This document shows, piece after piece, positions 9,757-20,570 of a DNA stretch of 64,000 nucleotides. The notes beneath the pieces are model-generated. The model was given only the letters and a program-made list of their open reading frames with translations. It did no database searches and was not told the DNA's origin. Source of the DNA: Cymbidium sinense (Eukaryota; Streptophyta; Magnoliopsida; Asparagales; Orchidaceae); NCBI GenBank assembly GCA_021442155.1, contig CM038215.1, positions 2,070,976 to 2,134,975 on the forward strand, in the 5' to 3' direction. The position numbers and the translations under genes were made by a program. The first letter of the stretch is position 1. Each line of letters opens with the position of its first letter.

Positions 9757-11849
9757 TGTTGGCTTAATTAGCCTCATGTTCAATTTGATTAATTTTGATG
9801 ATAACAAACAAATGCTTGGATGTTCTAATGAATATTTTTTATGTGTTTTGAGATATATCAATTGCTAATTACATATCCAATACATCTCACGCAATTGTTA
9901 GAAGAAATGCAAGAATAAAAGAATGAAAGGGATAATGTGAAGCTCATGATTTTAGGTTATATGACTATTCATATGAGTTCTTTGGCATTAATCAATTTGC
10001 TCACAACCTAACATACTATTTTAATGAGGTTAATTTATATAAATCTTTATTTAATTAACATTCAATTATATGTTTTTTCTATAGCAATAAAATTGTCAAA
10101 GTAATAAATGATCATAACTATTAAGTATAATTATTTTATTTACTTAATATAATTAGGTATTTTAATTTAATTTTCTAGTTATATGATAACTAACATATTT
10201 ATGATTATATATAAATTATATCATAATTTTTAAATGTCACATGTCAAAATTAATAAAAATATATTAAATTTTGTATTTTAGCCAAAGTCATTGCTTAATC
10301 AGAGAATTCATATCTGATTTTATCTCCATCGGATTCCTTGGATTTTTTCCTTTAAAATAAGTGGTTACATGATGCACTTTGCATTAAAATTGAATTTATT
10401 ATGATTTTTAAACCTGATTTTAATAATGGATGCATGCTACATGCTTTGAATATATTAAGAGCTACATTTGATTACTTTTGACTTTCCCATGTGAATAGCC
10501 GAATTTTTGCTGCTAAATTTAATATTTGTTTAATATAAATTATATTTTTATTGAATATTAAATTATCACATGATAGCATGAGGTTTGTAAAATATATTTC
10601 TTTGAAATAATTTTTAAATGAACTTCTTGCCTATAAATAGCTCATTCTCTTCATGAAAGCAATCCCTCATTCAAAATTCAAAATCTCTCCAGCAAATCTA
10701 AGAGAAAATCTCTTAAATGTTCTTTCCAAGTGTTCTCCAAATATTGCAAGATCAAATCCTTGGTTTGGAAGCTTCAACATCTTCAACTAAGCAAGCCTTT
10801 TAAATTACTTGAGTTTATTTTCTTTATGTTAATACTTTTGTTCATGCTATTTTACCATCTATTTCTTCTTTCTAATTTATACTTTTGGTGGATTAGTCTT
10901 TGAACATTGGTTTTCACATCAAAGTTTCTCAATCATTTTTTTTGGTGAAAACTCTTGTGATAATTTGTAAGATCTATTTCAACTTGCTGAAATTTTAGCT
11001 TCCTACAAATTTCTTTTAGTTTCTTGAAATATTTCTTCTTTGGTCTTATTTTGAAAGATCATTTATTCTTAGATCTATTTTAGAAGTATATTTTAAGGAT
11101 TTTAAAATAAATTATTGTGCTAAAATTATTTTCATATTTGCTAGATCTCACTTTTTAATTGAAAGCTTACTAGCCAACTTAGATCTATCATATACTTATT
11201 TTTTATTTTGTGATCATTAGCATTAATTGAAAGAATTTTTTTGGTTAAAATAAATTACTCCTTGCTGAAATTTATTTTATTAAAAGAATATTGTGAACTT
11301 ATTTTGAAATCATTTTGTATTATTCTACAAATTATAATAACATAAACATCCTAGTAAGATCACTTTAAGATATTTATTTTATTAAGTGAGCATTTTGCCT
11401 TGCCAATTTTTTTAAGTTGTAAAGTGATCATTTATAAGTTGTGAGATCACTTTTGAATTTGATTGCTTGGTATATTTGTGAGAGATTTACTTTATCAAAA
11501 TTTATTATTTTGTATTTTTTGTGTTGTAAAATTTATTTTGGGGTTGTACTCCTTAGGAGAGTACATATTATTAGGGTTGTACTCGCTATAGAGAGTACTT
11601 TTGTAAACCATTTTTCATTTAGTGGATTCCTAGTGGTGAGCGGACGAGGGGTTTAACCACACGAAAAATCGTGCCTCTTGTCTCTATTTACTTTATTGTA
11701 TTTTTATTTTTTTGCATTTAGAATTATATCTTATCATTATAAAATCAAAACCTAATTTTCTATTTAAAAATTAAAATTTAAGTTTTGAAAATTTTAATAT
11801 TACCCAATTTACCCCCCCCCCCACCTCTTGGGTGCTATAGTGTCTCACA
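9757..11849 (+). repeat. Copia 3' LTR
   Basis: Begins TGTTGGCTTA right after the polypurine tract and ends CTCACA before TAGGT. Its end holds an 11-base C run (11812-11822) absent from the 5' LTR, which reads ATTCACTC there. Open frames such as 11441-11656 have no meaning beyond the LTR. Confidence 0.93.
10632..10640 (+). promoter_or_regulatory. Probable TATA box of 3' LTR
   Basis: TATAAATAG in the position equivalent to 3553-3561 of the 5' LTR. Conservation in both LTRs supports a role in the element promoter. Confidence 0.5.
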
Positions 11850-11854
11850 TAGGT
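11850..11854. repeat. Right target-site duplication of copia (TAGGT)
   Basis: Exact copy of 2690-2694. Directly after it comes TATATTTTTTAATTAATTTA, the same post-retrocopy stretch seen after other GR-RBP copies, so the satellite unit interrupted by the element resumes here. Confidence 0.9.
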
Positions 11855-12780
11855 ATATTTTTTAATTAATTTAGTTACTTTAGGTTTAGGATTAGTTTTT
11901 GAGGTTTAGGGTTTAGGATTTATGGTTGAGGTTTAGGGTTTAGCATTTAGGATTTAGGGTTTATGCTTTTAAGGTTTAGGGTTTAGGGTTAAGTTTTATG
12001 ATTTATGGTTTAAAGTATAAGGTTTTTTAGGGTTTAGGGTTTAGGGTTTAGGTTTATAAGTTTAGGGTTTAGGGTTTAGGGTTTAGTGTTTAGGATTTAG
12101 GGTTTAAGGTTTTTTTCTTTAAATTAAGTAAACCCCAGTAGGTTTATTATATTTAGTTTATTTTTATTTATTTTAGTTTACTTTAATTTTATTTAGGTTT
12201 ATTTTTTATTTATTTAGTTTTTTATTTTAGTTTAGGTTTTTTTTTAGTTTATTTTATTTTTAGGTTTAGTTTAGTTGAGTTTTAATTTTATTTTAATTAG
12301 GTTTAAGTTTTCTTTTATTTTAGTGTGGTCCAGGATCTTAGTTTATTTTTTAGCTTTAGGTTTTAGGATTTTATTTTAGGTTAATTTTATTTTATTTTAG
12401 TTTAGTTTAGTTTTAGTTTATTTTATTTTATTTAGCTTCAGTTTAGTTTATTTTATTTTATTTTTTTCTTTTAAGTTTATTTTATTTTTAGTTTTATTTT
12501 ATTTTTTATTTTAGGTTTTATTTTATGGTTTATTTTTTTTAGGTTTTAGGGTTTTTTTTTTTTTATTTTATTTAGTTTATTATTTTTATTTTAGTTTTAT
12601 TTTATTTTTTTATTTTTATTTTTAATTTTTAGGTTTTATTTTATCTACCTTAGTATTTTTATTTTAGGTTAAGGGTTTAGGTTTTAGTTTAGGTTTTTAT
12701 TTATAGGTTTTTTATTTTATCTTTTAGGTTTATTTAATATGCAAGCTCAAAGTTGGGTTTAGGGTTTCCTTAGGCTTATG
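11855..12780 (+). repeat. Satellite: TTTAGGG array, tag and T-rich module
   Basis: TTTAGGG variants to about 12110, a tag (AAATTAAGTAAACCCCAGTA at 12121), then the T-rich module of TTTTA, TTTAG and TTTAGG words. No coding sequence seen. Confidence 0.88.
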
Positions 12781-13110
12781 GTTAGTTTCTAGATTCAGGG
12801 TGTGGATTTTGTTTAGGCCCAGTGGTGGTGGTCAGGGCCTGGGCCCAGTGCTCAGGCTTGGTTTAGGCCTAAAGCCCAGAGCCAGTTTAAAGCCCAGTGT
12901 CAGGGGTCAGGTCAGATTGGCCCAGGGCCCAGCCTTTAAGCCTCAGCATCATTGTTTTTCACCCGCCAGTGTGGGCTCAGTGGTCAGATTTTTTGGCCTG
13001 TCAAAGATCAAGGCCTAAAGCCCAGGTAGCCATTTTATGTCAGGGTCTGTGTTTAGGAGAGGATTTAGTGTTTAGGGTTTGGCTAGTCAGGGCCTTTAAT
13101 ACAAATTAGC
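12781..13110 (+). repeat. G/C-richer island in the satellite
   Basis: About 330 bp with repeated CAGGG, GGCCCAG and GTCAGG words (GGCCTGGGCCCAG, AAAGCCCAG) between T-rich arrays. It sits where other units carry TTTAGGG and may be a variant of it. The overlapping frames at 12800-13018 and 12897-13109 are repeat-derived. Confidence 0.65.
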
Positions 13111-14797
13111 AGTTTAGGGTTATTTAGTTTATTTAGTTTATTTTACATTTTATTTAATTTATCTTTATATTTAGGTTATTTATTTATTTTATGTTTATTT
13201 ATCTTAGTTTAGGTTTAGTTAGGTTTATGTCATTTTTTAGTAGTTTTATTTTAAATTTTGTTTATTTTTATTATATTTTAGTTTAGGGTTTTAGGGTCAA
13301 TTTTAGGTTTAGGGTCACTTTTAGTAGTTTAGGTTTAGGTCAGGCTTTAAGATTTAGGGTATTTTTTAGGGTTTAGATTTTAGTGTGGATTTAGGGTTTA
13401 TTTATTTTTTTAAATTATAAAAATCAAGGTAGGTTTATTTTAGTTTATTTAGTTTATTTTATTTATTTATTTATTTATTTTAATTTTATTTAGGTTATTT
13501 TTTTATTTTTATTTAGCATAGTTTATTTATTTTAGTTTAGGTTTTTTATTTTAGTTTATTTTTTAGTTTTAGGTTTAAGTTTATGCTTATTTTTTTGTTT
13601 TTTTTTATTTTCAATTTCTTTTTTAGGTTTAGGTTATATTTTTTATGTTTAGGTTTAGGTTTTCATTTTATTTTTTTATGTCTAGGTTTTAGGTTTTTAA
13701 TTTAGGTTTATTTTTAGGTTTTATTTTTTAATTTAGGTATAGGTTTAGTTTATTTTAGTTTATGTTTATGTTTTATTTATTTTAGTTTATATTTTGGTTT
13801 ATTTTATTTTGTTTATTTTATGTTTAGGTTTTTAGTTTATTTTTATTTTATTTTATTTTAGATTTATTTTATTTTATTTATGTTTAGTTTTATTTTATTT
13901 AGGTTTTTATTTTAGATTTATTTTTATATTTTAGGTTTTATTTATTTTATTTTTTTGTTTAGTTTTATAGATTATTTTATTAGGTGTTTAGTTGGTAGTT
14001 TAGTTGTTTTAGTTTTTTATTTTATCTTTATTTTATTTTATTTAGGTTTAGTTTCTTTATTTATATTATTTTAAGTTTATTTAATTTAGGTTTAGTTTTG
14101 AGGTTTTGGCCTGGGTCAAGGTTTAGGGTAGAGTTTAGGTTTGGGGTCAGGATTATAGAGGGTTTAGGTGGGTAGGGTTTAGGTTGGGTATAGTTTGGTA
14201 GTGGTCTGGTGGATTCCTAGGTCAGGATACACCAGTATTTAGAGTAGAGTTAGCTCAGGTCACTCATGGTTTAGTGAGTTTTATTTTTATTTCTTTTTTT
14301 ATTTTTATGTTAAAAACCAAGTAGGTTTATGTTTATTTAGTTTATTTTTTAATTATTTTAGTTTATTTTAATTTTTATTTTTATATAGGTTTATTTTTAT
14401 TTTCATTTTTATTTAAGTTTTTATTTAGTTTTTATTTTATTTTATTTTATTTTATTTTTATTTTATTTAGGTTTTTGTTTTTTTCTTTAGTTTTAATTTT
14501 TATTTATTTTATTTTAGCTTATTTTTTATTTTTTTATGTTTAAGTTTTAGTTTATGTTTTAATTTTATTTTATTTTTTTTATTTTGGTTTTGGTTTTATT
14601 ATTTATTTTATTTTTAGGTTTTATTTAGTTTATGTTTAGTTTTAGCTTTTTTAGGGTTTAGGGGGGTTTAGGATTTAGTTTAGGGTTTGGGATTTTGTTT
14701 GTGGTTTAGATTTTAGTTTAGTCAGGGTTTAGGATTTTTATGGTTTAGGGTTTAGGGTTTAGGGTTCAAGTTTTAGTTTAGGGTTTAAGGTTTTTGG
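13111..14797 (+). repeat. T-rich satellite modules without retrocopy
   Basis: Two T-rich modules start at weak tags (about 13412 and 14311). Between them (14100-14280) is a G-richer stretch with GGTCAGG and GTCAAGG words. It ends in TTTAGGG units leading into retrocopy 3. No coding sequence. Confidence 0.85.
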
Positions 14798-15284
14798 CTT
14801 TTTTATCAGAGAACAAATTCAGATTTAACATTTATTCTTTTTGATTTCATGAACCAAGTAACACACCAAGTTTTCTAAGACATTAATGACGTCATAGATA
14901 AAAAATGAGCACGCATAGAGCAAATCAAAAACCTTAGAGAATTAGAACCATCTCTATTATAAAGACACAGTTCCATAAGTAGTAGATTAGATCAGCTGTT
15001 CTTCAATTTCTCTAGTTCCCATTAGAACCACCCAGGCCTCTCGAGTAGCAGATCCACCATCATATCTGCGATCTTTCCCTCCGCCATGACCATGGCTATA
15101 ACCTCATCGCTCCTCCCGCCTCCATAAACACCACTGCTCCGATGACCACCTCCATATCCACCAGCACTACTAGATCCCCCACCACCACTATGATAACTAC
15201 CACCTCGCCTTCACATCCATCGACAGATCTAGACTGAGCCAAGTTGATGGTGATGTTCCTTCCATCAGGGTTTTTCCCATACTT
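14798..15284 (-). pseudogene. GR-RBP retrocopy 3
   Basis: The minus-strand reading gives the RRM end PDGRNITINLAQSRSVDG, a frame-shifted glycine-rich tail, and an ending in which the Trp of NWRN is a TAG stop (GSNGN, stop, RN). The 3' UTR runs to a poly-T run at about 14799-14804 on the + strand. The 5' junction is modified (CCATACTTATGG in place of CCATTCTTAGGG). Flanked on both sides by telomere-like repeat. No RRM, no start codon, no function expected. Confidence 0.82.
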
Positions 15285-16482
15285 ATGGTTTAGGTTTATT
15301 TTTTAATTTATTTAGTTATTTTAGGTTTAGGTTTAGGGTTTGGGTTTAGAGATTAGGGTTTAGGGTTTAAGGTTTATGGTTTTTTAGGGTGTAGGGTTTA
15401 GGGTTGTAGGTTTACGGTTGTTGGTTTAGGGTTTAAGGTTTAGGGTTTCAGGTTTAGGGTTTTAGGGTTTAGAGTTTAGGGTTTAGGGTTTAGGGTTGTA
15501 AGTTTAAGGTTTTTCTTTATTTGTTATTATTATTATTTTTTTAATTTTTTTTAAATTAAGTAAACTGGTAAGTTTAGGTTTATTAGTTTATTTTTTATTT
15601 ATTTTAGTTTATTTATTTTTTTATTTTTATTTAAGTTAATTTTTAGTATTATTTAGTTTCTTTTTTGTTTATATTTCAGGTTTAGTTTGTTTAATTTTAG
15701 TTTAGTTTATTTTATTTTATTTTTTTTAGCAAGGTTTTGTTATTTTAAGTTTAGTGGTTAGGTTTTTTTAGGTTTAGGTTTGGTTTTATTTTAGGTTTAT
15801 TTTTATTATTTTTTAGTTTAGTGTAGATAACCGTTAATTTTATTTTTATTTAGTTTATGTTTTGGATTAGTTTATTTTAAGTTTAGGTTTAGGTTTTATT
15901 TTTTTAGTTTAGTTTATCCTTAGTTTTATTTTATTTCATTTAGTTTTTTTTGGCTTTTTTTCGCTGGTTATTGGTTTTATTTTTTTTTAGGTTTATTTAT
16001 TATGTTTAAGTTTTTATTTAGTTTTTATTTTATTTTTATTTTAGGTTTATATTTTATTTTATATAGGTTTTTTTTATTTTTTTTAGTTTAGTTTAGTTTT
16101 TATTTATTTCATTTTAGTTTATTTTTTATATTTTATTTTATTTTTTATTTTATTTTTAGGTTTTTTATTTTTTAGGTTTTAAGTTTAGGGTTTAAAGTTT
16201 GGGCTTAGTTTTATTTGTGGTTTGTGGTTTAGGGTTAGGTTTGAGTTTAGGTGGTTTTGGGTTTTAGTTTTGGTTTCTGGGGTTTAGGATTTTAGGGTTT
16301 AGGGTTTAGGATTAAAGGTTTTAGTGTTTAGGGTTTATGGTTTAAGGTTTAAGGTTTTTAGGGTTTAAGATTTATGGTTTAGGTTTTAATTTTAGGGTTC
16401 AGGTTTTACATTAGGGTTTACGGTTTAAGGTTTATGTTTTAGGTTTAGGGTTCAAGTTTTACTTTAGGGTTTAGGGTTTTTA
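15285..16482 (+). repeat. Satellite: TTTAGGG array, tag and T-rich module
   Basis: Post-retrocopy stretch (TTTTTTAATTTATTTAGTTA), TTTAGGG variants, a well-kept tag (AAATTAAGTAAACTGGTAAG at 15552), the T-rich module, then TTTAGGG again from about 16180. No coding sequence. Confidence 0.9.
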
Positions 16483-16949
16483 GTTTTTTTTTAACAGAGA
16501 ACAAATTCAGATTCAACATTTCTTCTTTTTGATTTCACCAAACAAGTACACACCAAGCTTTCTAAGACACAAATGATGACATAGATCAAAAATTAGAATG
16601 CATAGATCAAATCAAAATCCTTAGATAACTAAAACTGTCTCCACTATAAAGACAAAGTTCCATAAGCAGCAGATCGGATCGGTCGTTCTTTAATTTCTCC
16701 AGTTCCTATCATAAACACCTTGGCCTCTCGAGTAGCATGATCCACCATCATATCCCCGATATCTCCCTTCGACGGCACCATGGCTGTAACCTCCATCACC
16801 CCTCCTGCCTCCATAACCACCATTGCTCCGACCAACACTTCCATGTTTACCACAGACCTATCCCACCACCACTAGATAACTACCACGTGCCTCCACCACC
16901 GATCTGACCGAGCTTGGTGATGATGATGTTCGCTGGTTCTACGATTCTT
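16483..16949 (-). pseudogene. GR-RBP retrocopy 4
   Basis: Glycine-rich tail and 3' UTR of the same source mRNA on the minus strand. The linker reads NIIITKLGQIGGG after small indels, the tail changes frame more than once, and the ending is GVYDRNWRN followed by TAA. Poly-T at about 16483-16492 marks the 3' end. The 5' junction is ATTCTTAGGG on the + strand, the shared breakpoint. It lies about 1.7 kb from retrocopy 3. Confidence 0.82.
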
Positions 16950-19025
16950 AGGGTTTAGGTTTAGATGTTTATTAGTTTTAGTTTAAGTTTATTTTAAATT
17001 TGTTTAGTTACTTTAGTTTTTGCTTTAGGGGTTTTTGTGCTTATGTTTAGTGTTTGGGGTTTGGGTTTAGGGTTTTAGGGTTTTATGCCTTTAGGGTTTA
17101 AGGTTTAAAGTTAGGCATGTATTTTAGGTTTAGGGTTTTTATTTGGGATTCATGGTTAGGTTTAGGTTGAGGTTTAGGGTTTAGGGTATTTTTTATCTTA
17201 AAATTACAAACCCAGTTTAGGTTTATTTAGTATATTTAGTATTATTTTATTTTAGTTTACTTTTTTTCATTTTTATTTAGGTTTATTTTATTTTATTTAG
17301 TTTAGTTTATTTAATTTAGGTTAATTTATTTTAGTTTAGGTTTGTTTTAGTTTATTTTAAGTTTAGGTTTATTTTTAGTTGAGTTTATTTTATTTTATTT
17401 TAAAGTTTAGGTTTATTTTTTTTATTTTTAGGTCAGTTTAGGTTTTTATTTTATTTTTTATGTTTAAGTTTTGATTTTATTTTAGGTTTATTTTGGTTTA
17501 TTTTTTAGTTTAGGTTTATTTTATTTTAGTTTATTTTATTTAATTTAATTTAGGTTTAGGTTTAGTTTATTTTAAGTTTAGGGATAAGTTGTTTTTATTT
17601 TAGTTTAGTTTATTTTAGTTTAGGTTTAGGTTTATTTTATTTTGTTTATTTTATTTTTATTTTTGGTTTAGGTTTTTTTATTTTAGTATTTAGCTTTTAT
17701 ATTTTATTTATTTTAGTTAAATTTTAGTTTTGTTTAGGTTTATTTAGTTTTATTTTATTTTAGGTAGATTTTATTTTTCTTTATGTTTAAGTTTATTTTG
17801 GTTTTTATTTTAATTTTATTTTAGGTTTATTTATTTTATTTTGTTTAGTTTTATTTTTTTTTATTCTTTTAGGTTTATTAGTTTTTTTTTATTTTATTTT
17901 ATTTTATTTTATTCAGTTTTAATTTATTTTATTTTTTTTATTTAGTTTAGGTTTTGTGTTTTTAGGGTTTAGGGTTGGGTTTGGGTTTTGGGTTTGGGGT
18001 TTAGGGTTTAGGGTTTTGGGTTGGGGTTTTCCAATAGTGGTTTGGTTTAGGGTTTAGGGTTGGGTTTAGGTTTAGTGTATTTTAGTGTGGGTTTAGGTTT
18101 ATTTATTTTAGTTTAATTTATTTTAGATTTATGTTCATTTTATTTTGTTTATTTTAGGTCTTTTTTAGTTTTAGTTTTATTTATTTATTTTAGGTTTAAG
18201 TTTTGTTTAATTTTATTTTACTTTATTTTATTTTATTTTTATTTTATTTACCTTCTGGTTTTATTTTTATATGTTTTTATTTTAGGTTTATTATTTTATT
18301 TTTAGTCTTTATGTTTTATTATTTTATTTTAATGGTTTATTTTTTATTTTTATTTTATTTTATGTTTTGTTTTATTTATTTAGATTTCAGTTTTTATTTT
18401 ATTTTATTTTTAGGTTTTATTTGTTTAGCAGCATTGTGTTTTTGGTTTTTTATTTTATTTTGTATTTAGGCTTTTTGTTTTAGGTTTTAGTGTTTTAGGT
18501 TCAGTTTTAAGTTTTGGGTTTAGTGGTTCAAGATTTTATTTGTGGCTTTTGTTTTAGGTTTAGGGTTTAGATTTTGTAGTTTAGGCATGGTTCTTTTGGC
18601 TTCAGGCTCTTTTTAGTTTTTATTTTTTGTGGCTTCCATATTTCAGTAGTTTGTGGTTTGTGGCCTTAGGTTTTAGGCTCATTTAGGTTTAGGGTTTTAG
18701 GGTTTAGAGTTAAGGTTTAGGGTTTAGGGTTTTGTGTTTAGTGTTTAGGCTTTAGGGTTTAGGATTTTTGGGATTTAGGGTTTATGGTTATCTTATGGTT
18801 TAGTGTTAGATTAGGGTTTAGGGTTTAGTTTTTTTGGTTTAGGCTTTAGGATTTAGGGTTTTCCAGGTTAAGGGTTTAAGGTTAGTTTAGTATTTAAGGT
18901 TAGTTTAGTGTTTAAGGTTAGTTTAGTGTTTAAGGCTTAGGGTTTTAGGGTTTATGGTTTAGGGTTTTCGGTTTAGGGTTAGGGTTAGGGTTTAAGGTTT
19001 AGGGTTTTTTTATTATATTTTTTAT
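16950..19025 (+). repeat. Satellite: arrays and T-rich modules
   Basis: Post-retrocopy stretch, TTTAGGG variants, a weak tag near 17198, T-rich modules to about 17940 and from about 18090 to 18480, then TTTAGGG array. Near 18870-18935 an 18-bp unit (TTAGTTTAGTGTTTAAGG) is tandemly repeated about three times. The hydrophobic frame at 18203-18469 is a product of T-rich repeat, not a gene. Confidence 0.88.
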
Positions 19026-20570
19026 GGAAATGTTAGAATTTTATTATCATAAAAGAAAAGGATATAATGTCTTTAATAGGGGTAAAGCTCAAAGATTTAC
19101 TACTCTCAGAGCTACAAGGAACCTAAAGAGCTAAACCCCCATCTAAGTATATTGGAAAAATAAAGAGAAAAATCAACAGCTAAAAAAGCAAAAGAGGAAA
19201 AGACACAGATTAAGACTAATACAATATAAGGAAAAAATATAGTCAAAAAACTAGTCAGTAGTGGCTCATTATCCCTTTTCGGGGGCAAGATAACAAGATC
19301 CACATCAACAGCTCTTGAGTTGACTGAGTAGTGATCATTCCATTTGAAAAGTTCCAACCTATAAAAGAAATATGCAAAACACTACAAAGGTAATAGTCAT
19401 AGCTAACAAGAATAAGGATAAAGAAATCAATTAGAGAGAGCTGAGAAAGAAAAGGCTTGGGCTCAGTTAAGATCATCTTAAGAGGCAATAATCCATACAA
19501 GCATCCAAACTTCCTAAGAAGGGTTACATCCATATGCAATGCTACTAACCAAAGAGAAGATGTGGGTAATTGCAAGGCCATCATAGCCAGCATACCTGAT
19601 ACAAGCCAACATTGAAAGGAAGTAGCCCTAAAGATTCCAGATCCTGCATTAGCAAATAAAGAAATAAGCCAGTAGCCAACCAATAGCCAAACAACCAACC
19701 AAAACCAAAGTAGGCCAGTCACAAATAGCCAGCCACCTAGAAGATATAGCAAGGTCAGTGACAGAGCCACCGCCAGCAAGGAAGAATTCAAAGGGACAAG
19801 CCAATTCAGAAGCATAGCAATAGCTAATACAATAGCCCATAAAGAGACTAAAATAAAATAAAAAATAACAACAACCATCATTCAAATACACATCAAAGCT
19901 GAAAGCAAGGGAGAGCCACAACCAGCCATCAGTAGACCCTAGACCAATCCAGGCAGAGAAAATGATGCCATCAATCCAGCAGACAGTGGCAAAAAGCCAA
20001 CAGGTATCAGCCACCAATAAAATTAGCCATAACCAGATCAAGAAGGAAAAATCACAAAGCAGCTATCCTCATGCCAATCAGAAAAGAAAATAGCCAACCA
20101 ACAGGAATCCCCAACATAAACCAGGAGAAATAACCAAAAAGTATTGAAAATACCAAAGCTAATCAACTCCTTAAGAGACCAACAGCTACCACTCAACAAC
20201 AAACTGCAATAGTAGAGGATCCAATATCAGAAGGGGGCAGCCACCAAAATAAAAGGCTAACCCAAAACAAAGCCCAAAATAGGTAGGAAAAATAATAGCA
20301 AGCATACTCAAAACCCTCCTAGAGATCATCAAAAAAACCAAAAATTTGAAATGGTAGTCACCCAACCAAACAAACAACTAAGGGAGAAAAAATCAAGGAG
20401 CACCACCCAACCACCAACAATAATTGAGGAAGGAGAGAAAATAGGCCAAAGGCAAGCAAAGTTGCCTCCAACCCCCATAGATCAAGAAGTCACCACGAAG
20501 TTGAAAATAGAAAATCAGCAAAAACCTAGGAGCAACCTCCAATCCACTAATCAGAGGAAAAATGTTTTAT
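19026..20570 (-). mobile_element. LINE copy B, 3'-UTR-only fragment
   Basis: About 1.55 kb matching, in order, the left part of the LINE at 42789-49983 and copy A: CAACCTATAAAAGAAAT, AAAGGCTTGGGCTCAG, GATCATCTTAAGAGG, GCATCCAAACTT, GCCATCATAGCCAGCAT. It carries only 3' UTR, truncated before the RNase H frame. The 3' end (ATAAAATTCTAACATTTCC on minus) nearly equals that of copy A and abuts TTTAGGG repeat on the left; the truncated end near 20570 abuts TTTAGG repeat. Hydrophobic open frames at 19255-19881 and 19649-20041 arise from the T/G-rich strand and are not conserved between copies. Confidence 0.78.

Larger units (their letters stand above)
2695..11849 (+). mobile_element. Ty1/copia LTR retrotransposon, Sirevirus-like, complete but defective
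   Basis: About 9.15 kb element with two LTRs of about 2.08 and 2.09 kb that begin TGTTGG and end CTCACA, flanked by a perfect TAGGT duplication. The internal order is PBS, gag with a CCHC zinc knuckle, a coiled-coil/acidic stretch with a second CCHC knuckle, protease, integrase, RT, RNase H and polypurine tracts: the Ty1/copia order with integrase before RT. Long LTRs, several polypurine tracts, and the gag and RT wording (LRCLPKEWEAKVTAISEAKD, MSMMGELNFFLGLQVKQ) match the Sirevirus (SIRE/Maximus) lineage as I know it. No envelope-like frame is visible after RNase H. Many frameshifts and stops make it non-autonomous. It is inserted in the satellite just after retrocopy 2, and the unit continues on the right. 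Confidence 0.93.

Noticed and set aside
12800..13109. Two overlapping + frames in a G/C-richer island
   Set aside because: Made of repeated CAGGG/GGCCCAG words, with no domain and no neighbours.
18203..18469. Phe/Leu/Tyr-rich frame on + strand (also 32877-33092)
   Set aside because: Product of T-rich satellite; TTT and TTA codons give open hydrophobic frames by composition.
19255..20041. Two long hydrophobic minus-strand frames (208 and 130 codons)
   Set aside because: They fall in the LINE 3' UTR, have T/G-rich composition, and are not shared with LINE copies A and C.
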